Assembly (NCBI GenBank): GCA_004292855.1
Contig: RDXN01000029.1
Span: forward strand, 1 to 64,000
Length of the DNA stretch: 64,000 nt
Reading direction: 5' to 3'
Source: Cytophagales bacterium
GTDB lineage: Bacteria > Bacteroidota > Bacteroidia > Cytophagales > Spirosomataceae
Shown here: positions 25,816 through 34,083 of the stretch, in pieces
Numbering within the stretch: the first letter of the stretch is position 1
Layout of the letters: each line of letters starts with the position of its first letter
Translations under genes and position numbers: made by a program
Notes under the pieces: model-generated
Told to the model about the DNA's origin: nothing
Database searches by the model: none
What the model saw: the letters and a program-made list of their open reading frames with translations, nothing else

Positions 25816-26895
25816 TCACTCAACCGATAAGCCCTTCGACTCCTCCTTTTTTTCAGGAATCAGTAAGGAGGCCAAGATACTGATAGTCAAAATAGCGATG
25901 ATAATGTACAACGAGTAAACGGGCTGGAAACCGAGTTCTTCGAGGTAGTGTTCGGTGAGCATCTTCACCCCGATAAAGGTGAGCAACGCAGCCAAACCCA
26001 CTTTCAGGAACCGGAACTGGCTCATGATGCTCGACAGGAAGAAGAACATCGACCGCAGGCCCATAATGGCAAATACGTTCGAGAAAAACACGATATACGG
26101 GTCTTTCGTGATGGAGAAAATGGCCGGAATCGAGTCGACAGCAAAAATCAAATCTGTAAAAGCAACCACGATCACAATAATGAACAGGGGCGTTACAAAC
26201 AGTTTGTTGTCGGACTTGCGCCGAACGAAGAAATAATCAACCACGTTCCGACCATACACGTTGAAGTATTTTGATACAAACTTGACAACCGGGTGGTTTT
26301 TGGTGTCGATCTGCTCGTCTTCGTCTTTCTGGAAGAACAATCTCAATCCCGTGTACACCAGAAAAGCTCCAAACACAAGCATGATCCACTCGAACCGTTG
26401 CAAGAGGGCCGAGCCAACAAAAATGAACACAAACCGGAGTACGATAGCCCCCAGAATACCCCAGACCAGGATTTTTTTGTAGTACCGTTCGCGCACCCCG
26501 AATGAAGAAAAAATGAGGATGAACACAAAAATATTATCTGCTGAAAGCGAGTACTCAACCAAATAGCCCGTAATATATTCGAGGGCCATGTTGTTCTGGA
26601 AAAGCCGCAAACTTTCCTCAAAATTGCCCGGAATCAATTTCACATGGTCGGCGTAGGTGTCGCGCACCTGCTGTAGTCGGGCAAAGTCGGTGATGCCGTG
26701 AACGAGATAGCCGTAATTTTTAATGAAAAAATAAAAGGCAACAGATAGGCTTACCCAAATGGCACTCCAGAAAGCAGCTTCTTTAAAGTGGACGATATGG
26801 CTTTTTTGTTTGGAAAAGACCCCCAAATCGAAAGCCATAACCACCATCACGAAAGCCGCGAAGCCAAGAAAAAATGTTGTTTCACTCGTTAGCAT
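25816..26895 (-). CDS. TerC/Alx-family integral membrane protein
   Basis: A 359-residue protein with about nine hydrophobic segments and the TerC hallmarks: EYSLSADNIFVFILIFSSFG, LRFVFIFVGSALLQRFEWI and FTDLIFAVDSIPAIFSIT with the conserved Asp residues. Family members (Alx, MeeF, YkoY) move or balance metal ions, notably manganese, and may metallate exported proteins. Relative to short TerC proteins it has an insert of about 45 residues after the second segment. It is a single-gene unit with a strong terminator. No tellurite-resistance partner genes are nearby. Confidence 0.92.
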   Translation of the reverse strand: MLTSETTFFLGFAAFVMVVMAFDLGVFSKQKSHIVHFKEAAFWSAIWVSLSVAFYFFIKNYGYLVHGITDFARLQQVRDTYADHVKLIPGNFEESLRLFQNNMALEYITGYLVEYSLSADNIFVFILIFSSFGVRERYYKKILVWGILGAIVLRFVFIFVGSALLQRFEWIMLVFGAFLVYTGLRLFFQKDEDEQIDTKNHPVVKFVSKYFNVYGRNVVDYFFVRRKSDNKLFVTPLFIIVIVVAFTDLIFAVDSIPAIFSITKDPYIVFFSNVFAIMGLRSMFFFLSSIMSQFRFLKVGLAALLTFIGVKMLTEHYLEELGFQPVYSLYIIIAILTISILASLLIPEKKEESKGLSVE

Positions 26896-27039
26896 AGTTT
26901 TTGTAGGTCAACTGAAATACAACCGCCTTACCGATATAAAAGTTGGTCGGCAGGTTTAAAAACGGCGCAATATGGGGAAAGAAACGCCCCGCGCCCCTTC
27001 AAAGTTGATATAAACCGTCTGTCTGCTTAGTTTTACGAC

Positions 27040-27783
27040 ATGTTTAATGGCAAGAAAGTAATTGTGGTTATGCCTGCCTACCGGGCTGCCCTCACCCTGG
27101 AGCGTACCTACCGCGAAATTCCGTTTGATCTGGTCGACGAGGTTATTCTGGTCGATGATTTTAGCCCCGACAATACCGTTGAAGAGGCCCAACGTCTGGG
27201 TATCAAGCACGTGATCCGGCACGACCGCAACAAGGGCTATGGTGGAAACCAGAAAACCTGCTACGCTAAAGCCCTCGAATTGGGGGGCGATATTGTCGTG
27301 ATGCTCCACCCCGATTATCAGTACACACCGTTGCTGCTGACGGCCATCATCTCAATCATCGGCAACGAACTTTACCCGGTCGTGTTTGCCTCGCGCATTT
27401 TGGGCAAAGGTGCCCTCAAAGGCGGCATGCCCATGTACAAGTATATTGCTAACCGGTTTCTGACCCTCACCCAGAATATCCTGATGAATCAGAAACTTTC
27501 GGAATACCACACGGGCTACCGGGCTTTTTCGGGGGAGGTGTTGCGTGCGCTCGATTTCACGCACAACTCCGACGATTTCATTTTTGACAATGAAATGATC
27601 GCCCAGATTTTCTTCAAGGGCTTCGAGATTGCCGAGGTCACCTGCCCCACCAAATATTTCAAAGAGGCCTCATCAATCAACTTCCGCCGAAGTTCGATCT
27701 ACGGGCTAGGTGTGTTGGGCGTCTCGATCCGCTATCGGCTCAGCCGATGGGGATTGCTTCCCTGGAAGGTACTGACGAAGTAA
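27040..27783 (+). CDS. Glycosyltransferase family 2 (dolichol-phosphate sugar synthase-like)
   Basis: A 247-residue GT-A enzyme without membrane anchors. It has MPAYRAALTLERTYREIP at the start, VILVDDFSPDNT for nucleotide-sugar binding, DRNKGYGGNQKTCY, and HPDYQY in place of the usual DxD. The C-terminal part has EYHTGYRAFSGEVL and SDDFIFDNEMIAQ. It resembles polyprenyl-phosphate sugar transferases. It probably makes a lipid-linked sugar or adds sugars to a surface polymer. Its last 44 bases overlap the end of the oppositely transcribed polyketide synthase. Confidence 0.9.
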   Translation: MFNGKKVIVVMPAYRAALTLERTYREIPFDLVDEVILVDDFSPDNTVEEAQRLGIKHVIRHDRNKGYGGNQKTCYAKALELGGDIVVMLHPDYQYTPLLLTAIISIIGNELYPVVFASRILGKGALKGGMPMYKYIANRFLTLTQNILMNQKLSEYHTGYRAFSGEVLRALDFTHNSDDFIFDNEMIAQIFFKGFEIAEVTCPTKYFKEASSINFRRSSIYGLGVLGVSIRYRLSRWGLLPWKVLTK

Positions 27784-28966
27784 CCGTAACCGTTTCGGGG
27801 CTGGCAATCACCTCCAGAATCATCGACTCCAACGTTAGGCCCGGCCCAAAGGCGCAGCTTAGAATATGCTGTCCGTTGGCCGGGTCAACTGTTTCGGCCT
27901 GAGTTGGGTCGGCCTGCCGGTCGCCTAACAAGTTGCGCCAAATCTCCTTTAACACAAACAGCACCGTGGCCGACGACATGTTGCCGTATTCGCGCAACAC
28001 CTCATAGGCAAACCGGTCGTCGTGAGTATCGATACCGAGCTGTTGCTCAATAACTTCCAGGATTTTCCGGCCACCGGGGTGCATAGCGTAGTAGTCGATG
28101 TCGCCGATGGTCAGTTCGCTCCGTTGCAACAGTCGCGACAGCAAATCGCCAATGCCCTGCTGAATATAGCGCGGCACTTCCGAGGTCAACGTCATCTCGA
28201 AGCCAAAGTCGCTCACGTGCCAGGCCATTTCGGCCTTGCCTTCGGGAAACAAATCGCTGTAAAACGACTGTAGTCGGAATGATAGTCCCGTTTTGGGTTC
28301 GCTCTCGACCAACACAGCGGCTGCACCATCGGCAAACAGCGCGTTGGAAAGTAGGTGGTCAGTCTCGGTTTTTTTCTGAAAATGGAGCGTACATAACTCC
28401 ACACAAACCACCAGCACTTTGGAGTCGGGGTCGGCCCGGACAATGGCGTCGGCGGTTTTGAGGCCATTGAATGCCCCGTAGCATCCCATAAAGTTGATCG
28501 CAATGCGTTGCGTGGTAGTCGGCAGGCCCAACACCTCGATCAGTTCAATATCGGGGCCGGGCGCGTACAGGCCCGTGCAACTCACCACCACCAAATGCGT
28601 AATCGTTTGCCGGTCAAAATCCGGGTGTTCGGCAAGGCAGTTCTCGACCGCCCGTTGCGCGAGCGGCACGGCTTCCTGCCGAAACAGCTTCATCCGTTGA
28701 CTAACAGTAGGGAACGGCTCCAGTCCGGGTGTGTTGGGGTAGAAGGTGAACGCACCGTTTTTAAGATTGTAGTCGGGCAACACCGAATATCGATTTTCGA
28801 TGCGCGTTTGGCGGTACAGGGCCGTCAGGCGTCGGCGGTCGCGCTCGTCGAAGTTCAGGGCATCGGCCATAAACTCGGCAATTTGCATTTGGGGAACCGC
28901 GTGTTGCGGCACGGCCGTACCCAGGGCCGTTATATAGGCGTTAAACTCGTGTTGGTTCGTCTTCAA
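27740..28966 (-). CDS. Type III polyketide synthase (chalcone synthase-like)
   Basis: A 408-residue thiolase-fold enzyme with the full catalytic triad: Cys162 in NFMGCYGAFNGLK, His296 in YYAMHPGGRKILE and Asn329 in EYGNMSSATVLFVL. It would extend an acyl-CoA with malonyl-CoA to make a pyrone, resorcinol or phloroglucinol product. Bacterial type III PKS genes often have methyltransferase and oxidase partners; none is here. The start appears to be TTG at 28966, because a stop lies two codons upstream in this frame. The 3' end overlaps the convergent glycosyltransferase by 44 bp. Confidence 0.93.
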   Translation of the reverse strand: MKTNQHEFNAYITALGTAVPQHAVPQMQIAEFMADALNFDERDRRRLTALYRQTRIENRYSVLPDYNLKNGAFTFYPNTPGLEPFPTVSQRMKLFRQEAVPLAQRAVENCLAEHPDFDRQTITHLVVVSCTGLYAPGPDIELIEVLGLPTTTQRIAINFMGCYGAFNGLKTADAIVRADPDSKVLVVCVELCTLHFQKKTETDHLLSNALFADGAAAVLVESEPKTGLSFRLQSFYSDLFPEGKAEMAWHVSDFGFEMTLTSEVPRYIQQGIGDLLSRLLQRSELTIGDIDYYAMHPGGRKILEVIEQQLGIDTHDDRFAYEVLREYGNMSSATVLFVLKEIWRNLLGDRQADPTQAETVDPANGQHILSCAFGPGLTLESMILEVIASPETVTVTSSVPSREAIPIG

Positions 28967-29116
28967 AATTCATGAGCACAGGTTGTCAAGGGTATAACCG
29001 CTTGTTTTTGGTAATGTTGCCGAAATGTTCGTTTACTATTTACTGCGCCAAACTTTTGGGTTGGTATTTATTTTTCAATACAATTGTCTTTATTATCACC
29101 TGTATTGACAATCAAT
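28967..29116. other. Intergenic region upstream of PKS and FG-GAP genes
   Basis: Together with 29117-29354 this is the only gap longer than 300 bases in the window. The first 150 bases are AT-rich and hold no convincing gene. A short inverted pair TCAATACA/TGTATTGA occurs at 29075-29082 and 29101-29108. Divergent promoters for the two flanking genes are expected here, but I see no full-consensus element. Confidence 0.5.
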
Positions 29117-29282
29117 AACCCCGGAGGGGTGATATGTCAATAGAAACGGGGTTGCCTCAGAAACAAACAAAAGCCCCATCGGGGCGGCATGTTCATCATG
29201 GAGCCTTTACATGTTGCCCCGATGGGGCTATCGGTTAGCGAACCGTTTTTTTCTTCTATTGACATAGCACCCCTCCGGGGTT
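29117..29282. repeat. Nested double palindrome, copy 1
   Basis: Outer arms 29117-29145 and 29254-29282 (28 of 29 paired, starting AACCCCGGAGGGGTG and containing TGTCAATAGAA) enclose inner arms 29172-29191 and 29210-29229 (AGCCCCATCGGGGC core, 18 of 20). The arms contain smaller GC palindromes. The same two-level design with related sequence recurs at 33910-34082. Confidence 0.88.
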
Positions 29283-29354
29283 TGTTAGACTGTGCGTAAG
29301 CACTGAACATCCAACAGAGGTAAAACACCCCTATCCCCTACTTTTTACTTTACT

Positions 29355-30500
29355 ATGACCCGCAACCTCCTCCCGCTCCTGCTGCTGTTTCTGCTTGCAG
29401 CCTCTACAACCCGCCTTAGCACCGCCCATGCGCCCGGCGAGGTAAAATTTTCGCGGCACTTCGTCGCTGCCGAAAGCTTTGAGTCGGTGGGCATTATCGA
29501 CGTGAACAAGGACGGCAAACCTGACCTTGTTTCGGGCGATTTCTGGTATGCCAACGGCGACGACCGCAAAACGTCGTTCCGCAAACGCAAGCTCATCGGC
29601 GACCAAAAACGCTTCGACCAATATTACGACGACTTTTCGACCATTCCGCTCGACGTGGATGCCGATGGCGACCTCGACGTGGTTACGGGCGGCTGGTTTG
29701 GTGAACACCTGCGCTGGCTCGAAAACACCGGCCCCGATGGCAAACCCTGGCCTGCCCACGAAATTGCCCAGGTCGGGAACGTTGAGGCAACCCGCGCCTA
29801 CGATGTGGATGGCGATGGTAAGGTCGAGATTGTACCCAACAACCCCAACAAACCGTTCAAATATTTCACGCTCGACAAACCCAATACATTCCGGCAGGTG
29901 AGTGTGGCCCCTACACAGGGGCATGGGCTGGGCTTCGGCGACATCAACGGCGATGGCAAGGGCGACTTTGTGATGACCAAAGGCTGGCTCGAAAACAAGG
30001 GCAATGAAACGTTTGAACTGCGCCCGGAATTTGACCTCGGCACGGCGAGTGTGCCCGTGCTGGTCACCGACCTCAACAACGACAAACTACCTGATCTGAT
30101 TGTGGGGCAGGGCCATAGCTACGGCCTGCACTGGTACGAGCAAAAACGCAATGGCCAAACCCGCACCTGGACAAAGCACGTGATCGACGAGAAAGGCTCC
30201 CAATACCACACCCTCGAATGGGCCGACATCGACGGCGACAAACGCCCCGACCTGGTCACGGGTAAGCGGTTCCGCGCCCACAACGACAACGACCCCGGCT
30301 GCTACGACGATCTGGGCCTGTATTATTTCACGTGGGATGGAAAGGCATTCACCAAACACACCATCGCCTACGGCCCGGCGGGTGTGGGCAAGGGCACCGG
30401 CCTCTTTTTGGCCCTCCACGACCTACGCGGCACCGGACGGCTCGATATCGTAGCCGCCGGTAAAGATGGATTAACGGTGTTTTTCAATGAAGGGAGGTGA
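29355..30500 (+). CDS. Secreted FG-GAP/VCBS repeat protein
   Basis: A 381-residue exported protein: a signal peptide (LLPLLLLFLLAASTTRLSTA) followed by a beta-propeller-like run of FG-GAP/VCBS repeats with calcium-type loops such as DVNKDGKPDL, DVDADGDLDV, DVDGDGKVEI, DINGDGKGDF, DLNNDKLPDL and DIDGDKRPDL. About seven units suggest one seven-bladed propeller, as in PQQ-like or lectin-like surface proteins. There is no membrane anchor or sorting domain. It probably binds a ligand at the cell surface. The start at ATG 29355 fits the signal peptide. Confidence 0.88.
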   Translation: MTRNLLPLLLLFLLAASTTRLSTAHAPGEVKFSRHFVAAESFESVGIIDVNKDGKPDLVSGDFWYANGDDRKTSFRKRKLIGDQKRFDQYYDDFSTIPLDVDADGDLDVVTGGWFGEHLRWLENTGPDGKPWPAHEIAQVGNVEATRAYDVDGDGKVEIVPNNPNKPFKYFTLDKPNTFRQVSVAPTQGHGLGFGDINGDGKGDFVMTKGWLENKGNETFELRPEFDLGTASVPVLVTDLNNDKLPDLIVGQGHSYGLHWYEQKRNGQTRTWTKHVIDEKGSQYHTLEWADIDGDKRPDLVTGKRFRAHNDNDPGCYDDLGLYYFTWDGKAFTKHTIAYGPAGVGKGTGLFLALHDLRGTGRLDIVAAGKDGLTVFFNEGR

Positions 30501-30505
30501 TGTTG

Positions 30506-30615
30506 TGCCGGATCGTATCCGGCATAGCCGTAAGGCTAAATAGCTTCCTTTCAGTAGAGTTGGTATACCTCGAATAGCGAATTGGCCTTACGGCCATGCC
30601 GGATAGTATCCGGCA
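30506..30615. repeat. Inverted repeat after the FG-GAP gene (GCCGGAT...)
   Basis: Arms 30506-30536 and 30585-30615 pair at 28 of 31 positions. Each contains a small hairpin of its own (GCCGGAT/ATCCGGC) and GCCGTAAGGC. It lies between the FG-GAP and asparaginase-family genes, which converge, so it could also block readthrough. Confidence 0.85.
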
Positions 30616-30624
30616 TTACAAACA

Positions 30625-31713
30625 CTAATCCTTATAAATCAAGACTTCGCTTGTGCCATTGTCGCGGATATAGCCGCGATACATGCCCTCGGAGTTGAAC
30701 GGCATGGCGAAGTTGCCGTTTCGGTCGAGGGCAATTACGCCCCCTTCGCCCCCGCGTTGCACGAGCTTTTTCATCACGACCTCGTCGGCGGCCTGCTTCA
30801 CGCTTAAGCCTTTGTATTCCATCAGGGCCGAAATATCGTAACCCACAACGGAGCGGATAAAAAACTCACCATGCCCCGTTGCCGACACCGCACAAGTGGC
30901 GTTGTTGGCATAGGTGCCCGCGCCGATAATGGGCGCATCGCCTACGCGCCCGTAGCGTTTGTTGGTCATACCACCCGTTGAGGTTCCGGCGGCTAGGTTG
31001 CCATATTGGTCGAGGGCCACGCAGCCCACCGTGCCGTATTTTTTGCCCTCGTTAAAAATTTTGTCGTCCAGCAAACCACCCGATTTGGGGCCTGTGGGCT
31101 TCAACGGGGCAGTTTCGGTTTTCGCAGGAGCCGTGTGATCGAGTTGTACTTTTTCTTCCTGCAAAGCCCGCTGCAAGCCCTGCCACCGCGATTCGGTATA
31201 AAAATAGCCAGGCTCAACGATCTCCATATTCTGGCTTTTAGCGAAAGCCTCGGCCCCGACACCCATCATCATCACGTGCTCCGATTTATCCATCACGCGC
31301 CGGGCCGTGCTAATTGGGTTGCGGATGTTTGTAACGCCCGCAATGGCCCCTGCTTTGAGGTTGCTACCGTCCATAATGCTGGCGTCGAGTTCGTTTTTGC
31401 CCTCGTGCGTGAACACGGCTCCCTTGCCCGCGTTGAACAGGGGCGAATCTTCCATGACACGAATGGTCGCTTCGATGGCGTCGAGACTAGTGCCGCCTTT
31501 TTTTAAAATGCCGTATCCCGTTTGCAACGCTTTGTTGAGCACCTCCCGATACGCTAATTCCTTTTCGGGGGTCATGTTCTTGCGAGTGATCGTGCCCGCC
31601 CCACCGTGAATAACGAGTGTGATTCGACCCGGTTGCGCAGGAGCTTGCGAGGGAGTTTGGGCAACTGCCGAAAAGGTCAATAAGGCTAATAAGAGTGTCA
31701 GGATGCGTTTCAT
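30625..31713 (-). CDS. Isoaspartyl peptidase/L-asparaginase (Ntn hydrolase), exported
   Basis: A 362-residue plant-type asparaginase. A signal peptide (LTLLLALLTFSAVAQ) precedes VIHGGAGTI, and the autocatalytic nucleophile is Thr228 in KKYGTVGCVALDQ, where the chain is cleaved into alpha and beta subunits. The beta subunit keeps GTSTGGMTNKRYGRVGDAPIIGAGTYA and ATGHGEFFIR. It hydrolyses isoaspartyl dipeptides or asparagine, here in the periplasm. A linker rich in Pro, Lys and Thr precedes the cleavage site. A TATCTTTA element (one mismatch to TAnnTTTG) lies 19 bp upstream. Confidence 0.94.
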   Translation of the reverse strand: MKRILTLLLALLTFSAVAQTPSQAPAQPGRITLVIHGGAGTITRKNMTPEKELAYREVLNKALQTGYGILKKGGTSLDAIEATIRVMEDSPLFNAGKGAVFTHEGKNELDASIMDGSNLKAGAIAGVTNIRNPISTARRVMDKSEHVMMMGVGAEAFAKSQNMEIVEPGYFYTESRWQGLQRALQEEKVQLDHTAPAKTETAPLKPTGPKSGGLLDDKIFNEGKKYGTVGCVALDQYGNLAAGTSTGGMTNKRYGRVGDAPIIGAGTYANNATCAVSATGHGEFFIRSVVGYDISALMEYKGLSVKQAADEVVMKKLVQRGGEGGVIALDRNGNFAMPFNSEGMYRGYIRDNGTSEVLIYKD

Positions 31714-31792
31714 ACGGTTCGGATTGGATGCTAAAGATACGCACCCGCACAGAAAATCCTGAGTAAGAGTACCATCCTGTCCAAAAAATCCC

Positions 31793-31800
31793 TACTTTTG
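31793..31800 (+). promoter_or_regulatory. Putative -7 element for the small basic protein gene
   Basis: TACTTTTG matches TAnnTTTG exactly and would place the transcript start about 35 bases before the ATG at 31842. The -33 region has no clear TTTG. Confidence 0.4.
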
Positions 31801-31841
31801 CGCTCTGATTTTTGAAACTGACAAAATACAATTATACCATT

Positions 31842-31997
31842 ATGGGAACGGAACTTAAGCGCAAGGACCGCAAGAACAAGGCCCGCGCCAACAATAAGGT
31901 GCAGAGAATCAAGCAACTTTTGCAAAAGCCCGAAATCAAAAACGTCGACGTAGAGGCCATCAAGGCATCATTCGCTGAGAAGAAGGCTGCTGCCTAA
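31842..31997 (+). CDS. Small basic conserved-looking protein
   Basis: A 51-residue, Lys/Arg-rich protein (MGTELKRKDRKNKARANNKV, then a helix with IKQLLQKPEIKNVDVEAIKASF). It has its own promoter-like element and a good ATG, and the codon use is ordinary, so it looks real. I recall similar short basic proteins in Cytophagales genomes but cannot name the family. The basic N terminus suggests contact with RNA, ribosomes or DNA; this is only inference. Confidence 0.75.
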   Translation: MGTELKRKDRKNKARANNKVQRIKQLLQKPEIKNVDVEAIKASFAEKKAAA

Positions 31998-32032
31998 ATC
32001 ATTGAGCGAATCGGCGACGGTCCGACGTATCG

Positions 32033-32089
32033 GTGAGTGATTAAGTGAATAGACGGTCTATACGGCACCGTTCATTCACCTAGTCACTC
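32033..32089. repeat. Inverted repeat TGAGTGATTAAGTGAAT
   Basis: Arms 32033-32049 and 32073-32089 pair at 15 of 17 positions. It lies between the small basic gene and the convergent membrane-protein gene, touching the end of the latter. The right side leads into a T-run (TTCTTTTTT) on the plus strand, so it may also terminate the small gene. Confidence 0.7.
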
Positions 32090-32420
32090 ATTCTTTTTTG
32101 CGCCGTTCCTGAAGCTCACGGGCTTTTTTCTTGATCTCACGGCGCACAATCCGGCGGGTATCCAGCATAACCCGAAACCGAATGGCCTGCCCCAGCAAGC
32201 ACAATCCCCCATTAATCAGAATCAGACTGTAGGTGCCGAGCAGCACCCACTGCCCCGTTGGTGCATGCGTATGTTTTAGGTTAGCGGCTTCGCTGAAGAT
32301 GCACAAACCAGCTCCAACGGCCATCAGGCTGCCTATAGATAACAAGAGCCACTTTGTGCGGGTGCTCATCCGCTTAATTACACGCTTGCCGGGTGGCTTC
32401 ACCGGCCCACTCATTGTCAT
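32088..32420 (-). CDS. Small two-TM membrane protein of unknown function
   Basis: A 110-residue protein with a basic N terminus, two hydrophobic segments (about 25-47 and 60-80) and a highly basic, helical C-terminal tail (REIKKKARELQERRKKE). The predicted topology puts both ends in the cytoplasm. I do not recognise the family. It follows the glycosyltransferase gene by 23 bp on the same strand and may belong to that operon. A second possible ATG is at 32414. Confidence 0.75.
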   Translation of the reverse strand: MTMSGPVKPPGKRVIKRMSTRTKWLLLSIGSLMAVGAGLCIFSEAANLKHTHAPTGQWVLLGTYSLILINGGLCLLGQAIRFRVMLDTRRIVRREIKKKARELQERRKKE

Positions 32421-32443
32421 ATTGGTAGAAAGAAATTAAGGGT

Positions 32444-33454
32444 TTACGATGGGTACTCTACATCGACGCCCGTTTCGCGAAAGTCGCGGGGTTCGCGCCA
32501 GCGTTTTATAGCTTCCTGTACAAAACCGGTACCATAACCCGTTAATTGCACAAATGCAGCAACCATGCTCAACATACCCACTTGCAAGCTTTTTTCTTTC
32601 CGGGTGGCATCAACCAAAACAAGGATTGAAAATACACTAAAAACTCCAATTGCACAAGCAAACAAAATCGGACTTACCATCGCCCAAATCGGCACCGACG
32701 CCAGGCCAGCCGTAAACAAAGCCGGAAACCAATGAACGGCCTTTAACTCAGCCGGGTAAAACCGGGAAATATTGATCCGCGCCCGCCCGAAAAACTGCAA
32801 CTGCCGAAAAAACTGTTTAAAGCTTGTGCGTCGTTTATGGTAGATAAATGCGTCGGGAATTAGCCCCGTACGGAAGCCATTTTCAATGATCCGAATGGCA
32901 AACTCAATATCTTCACCCATCCGGCTAATGCGGTAGCCACCCACCGTTTCCCACACCTTTCGCGACAGCCCCATGTTGAAACTACGCGGGTGAAACGTGC
33001 CACCCAGATTTTTTTTGCTTCCCCGAATGCCCCCCGTCGTAAAGGGCGAAGTCATTGAATAGCTGATGGCTTTTTGAATATCGGTGAAATTGGGATGAGC
33101 CGCGTCGGGGCCACCGTAGGCGTCGAGTGGATTCTGAGCGAGGCACCGGGCTACGGTCTCAAAGTAGTGCGAGGGGATAATGGCGTCGGAGTCGAAGATT
33201 ACTAAATAGTCGCCCGTTGCCCGCTCAAAGCCGTAGTTGCGCGTGAACCCCTGCCCCGAGTTGGGTTTGAACTCGTACCGAACCGGCAACCGCTCGGCAA
33301 ACTCGGCCACCACCCCATCGGATTTGTTCACGGAGCCATCTTCAATAATCAGCACCTCATAGGGCAGCACCGTCTGTTTGGTCAGGCTGTCGAGCAACTC
33401 CCGCAGTTCGTCGGGTCGGTTGAAGATGGGGATGATAACAGAGAAGCGAATCAT
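32444..33454 (-). CDS. Glycosyltransferase family 2, membrane-associated
   Basis: A 336-residue GT-A enzyme with SVIIPIFNRPDELRELLDSL, NYGFERATGDYLVIFDSDAI (the DxD-like metal site) and MGEDIEFAIRI (the acidic catalytic-base motif). Two hydrophobic segments lie at about 238-285 and the tail is cytoplasmic. It probably transfers a sugar to a lipid carrier or surface glycan. Its ATG overlaps the stop of the upstream membrane-protein gene by four bases, so the two are translationally coupled. Confidence 0.9.
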   Translation of the reverse strand: MIRFSVIIPIFNRPDELRELLDSLTKQTVLPYEVLIIEDGSVNKSDGVVAEFAERLPVRYEFKPNSGQGFTRNYGFERATGDYLVIFDSDAIIPSHYFETVARCLAQNPLDAYGGPDAAHPNFTDIQKAISYSMTSPFTTGGIRGSKKNLGGTFHPRSFNMGLSRKVWETVGGYRISRMGEDIEFAIRIIENGFRTGLIPDAFIYHKRRTSFKQFFRQLQFFGRARINISRFYPAELKAVHWFPALFTAGLASVPIWAMVSPILFACAIGVFSVFSILVLVDATRKEKSLQVGMLSMVAAFVQLTGYGTGFVQEAIKRWREPRDFRETGVDVEYPS

Positions 33455-33864
33455 TGATAATGGCGTAATAGGTCAATGCCCTCGGCTCGCAACCGCATGC
33501 CCCACCAGGATGGGAATGCTATATTTACTTCGCTGACCAACAGACCGTAGAAAACACAAAATAAAAGTGCGTACCATCCGAATAACGAGATGATAATAAA
33601 GCTAGGCAACGCCCCCGCAATTACCCCTGCCACACGCCAATGAGTCTTTGTTTTGATGTAATAACTAGATAGTCCGTACACTACGCCATGAATGCCTCCA
33701 AACACAGCCCCCAAACCTACGAATACCAATATTGCAGGGGGATTGAATGCCGTTGCCAATGTTAACACCACGCCAAAGCCAAATACTGATCCAGCTAAAA
33801 GACCACAAAGCAGCCCAAAACTGAGCAGTAGCCAAAAGCCATTTAGTCTAGAGTTGACAAACAT
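33451..33864 (-). CDS. Integral membrane protein of unknown function
   Basis: A 137-residue hydrophobic protein with about four membrane segments (GFWLLLSFGLLCGLLAGSVF, a second rich in Val/Gly, and two near 90-115). It has no recognised motif. The stop overlaps the start of the glycosyltransferase gene (ATGA), so it probably works with that enzyme, for example as a membrane partner; function is not otherwise visible. Confidence 0.75.
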   Translation of the reverse strand: MFVNSRLNGFWLLLSFGLLCGLLAGSVFGFGVVLTLATAFNPPAILVFVGLGAVFGGIHGVVYGLSSYYIKTKTHWRVAGVIAGALPSFIIISLFGWYALLFCVFYGLLVSEVNIAFPSWWGMRLRAEGIDLLRHYQ

Positions 33865-33909
33865 CAGTGGACCTTTTTTTTAAAATATGCTCTGGAGTAG
33901 CGGTTGCAC

Positions 33910-34082
33910 AACTAACCCCTGCGGGGTGGCATGTTAATAGAAATAAAAGGCTGTTGGGTTGCGTATAGCCCCATCGGGGCGGCATGTATAAAAGGGGGCC
34001 GCCTAACATGCCGCCCCGATGGGGGTGTATCTATTTGGGATTGATTTTTCCCTATTGACATGCCACCCCGCTGGGGTTAGTT
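33910..34082. repeat. Nested double palindrome, copy 2
   Basis: Outer arms 33910-33940 and 34052-34082 (29 of 31 paired, AACTAACCCC... with GGGGTGGCATGT) enclose inner arms 33967-33986 and 34007-34024 with the same AGCCCCATCGGGGCGGCATG core as copy 1 at 29117-29282. It fills the gap upstream of the membrane protein gene and ends two bases from the hemL stop. Confidence 0.88.
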
Positions 34083-34083
34083 G

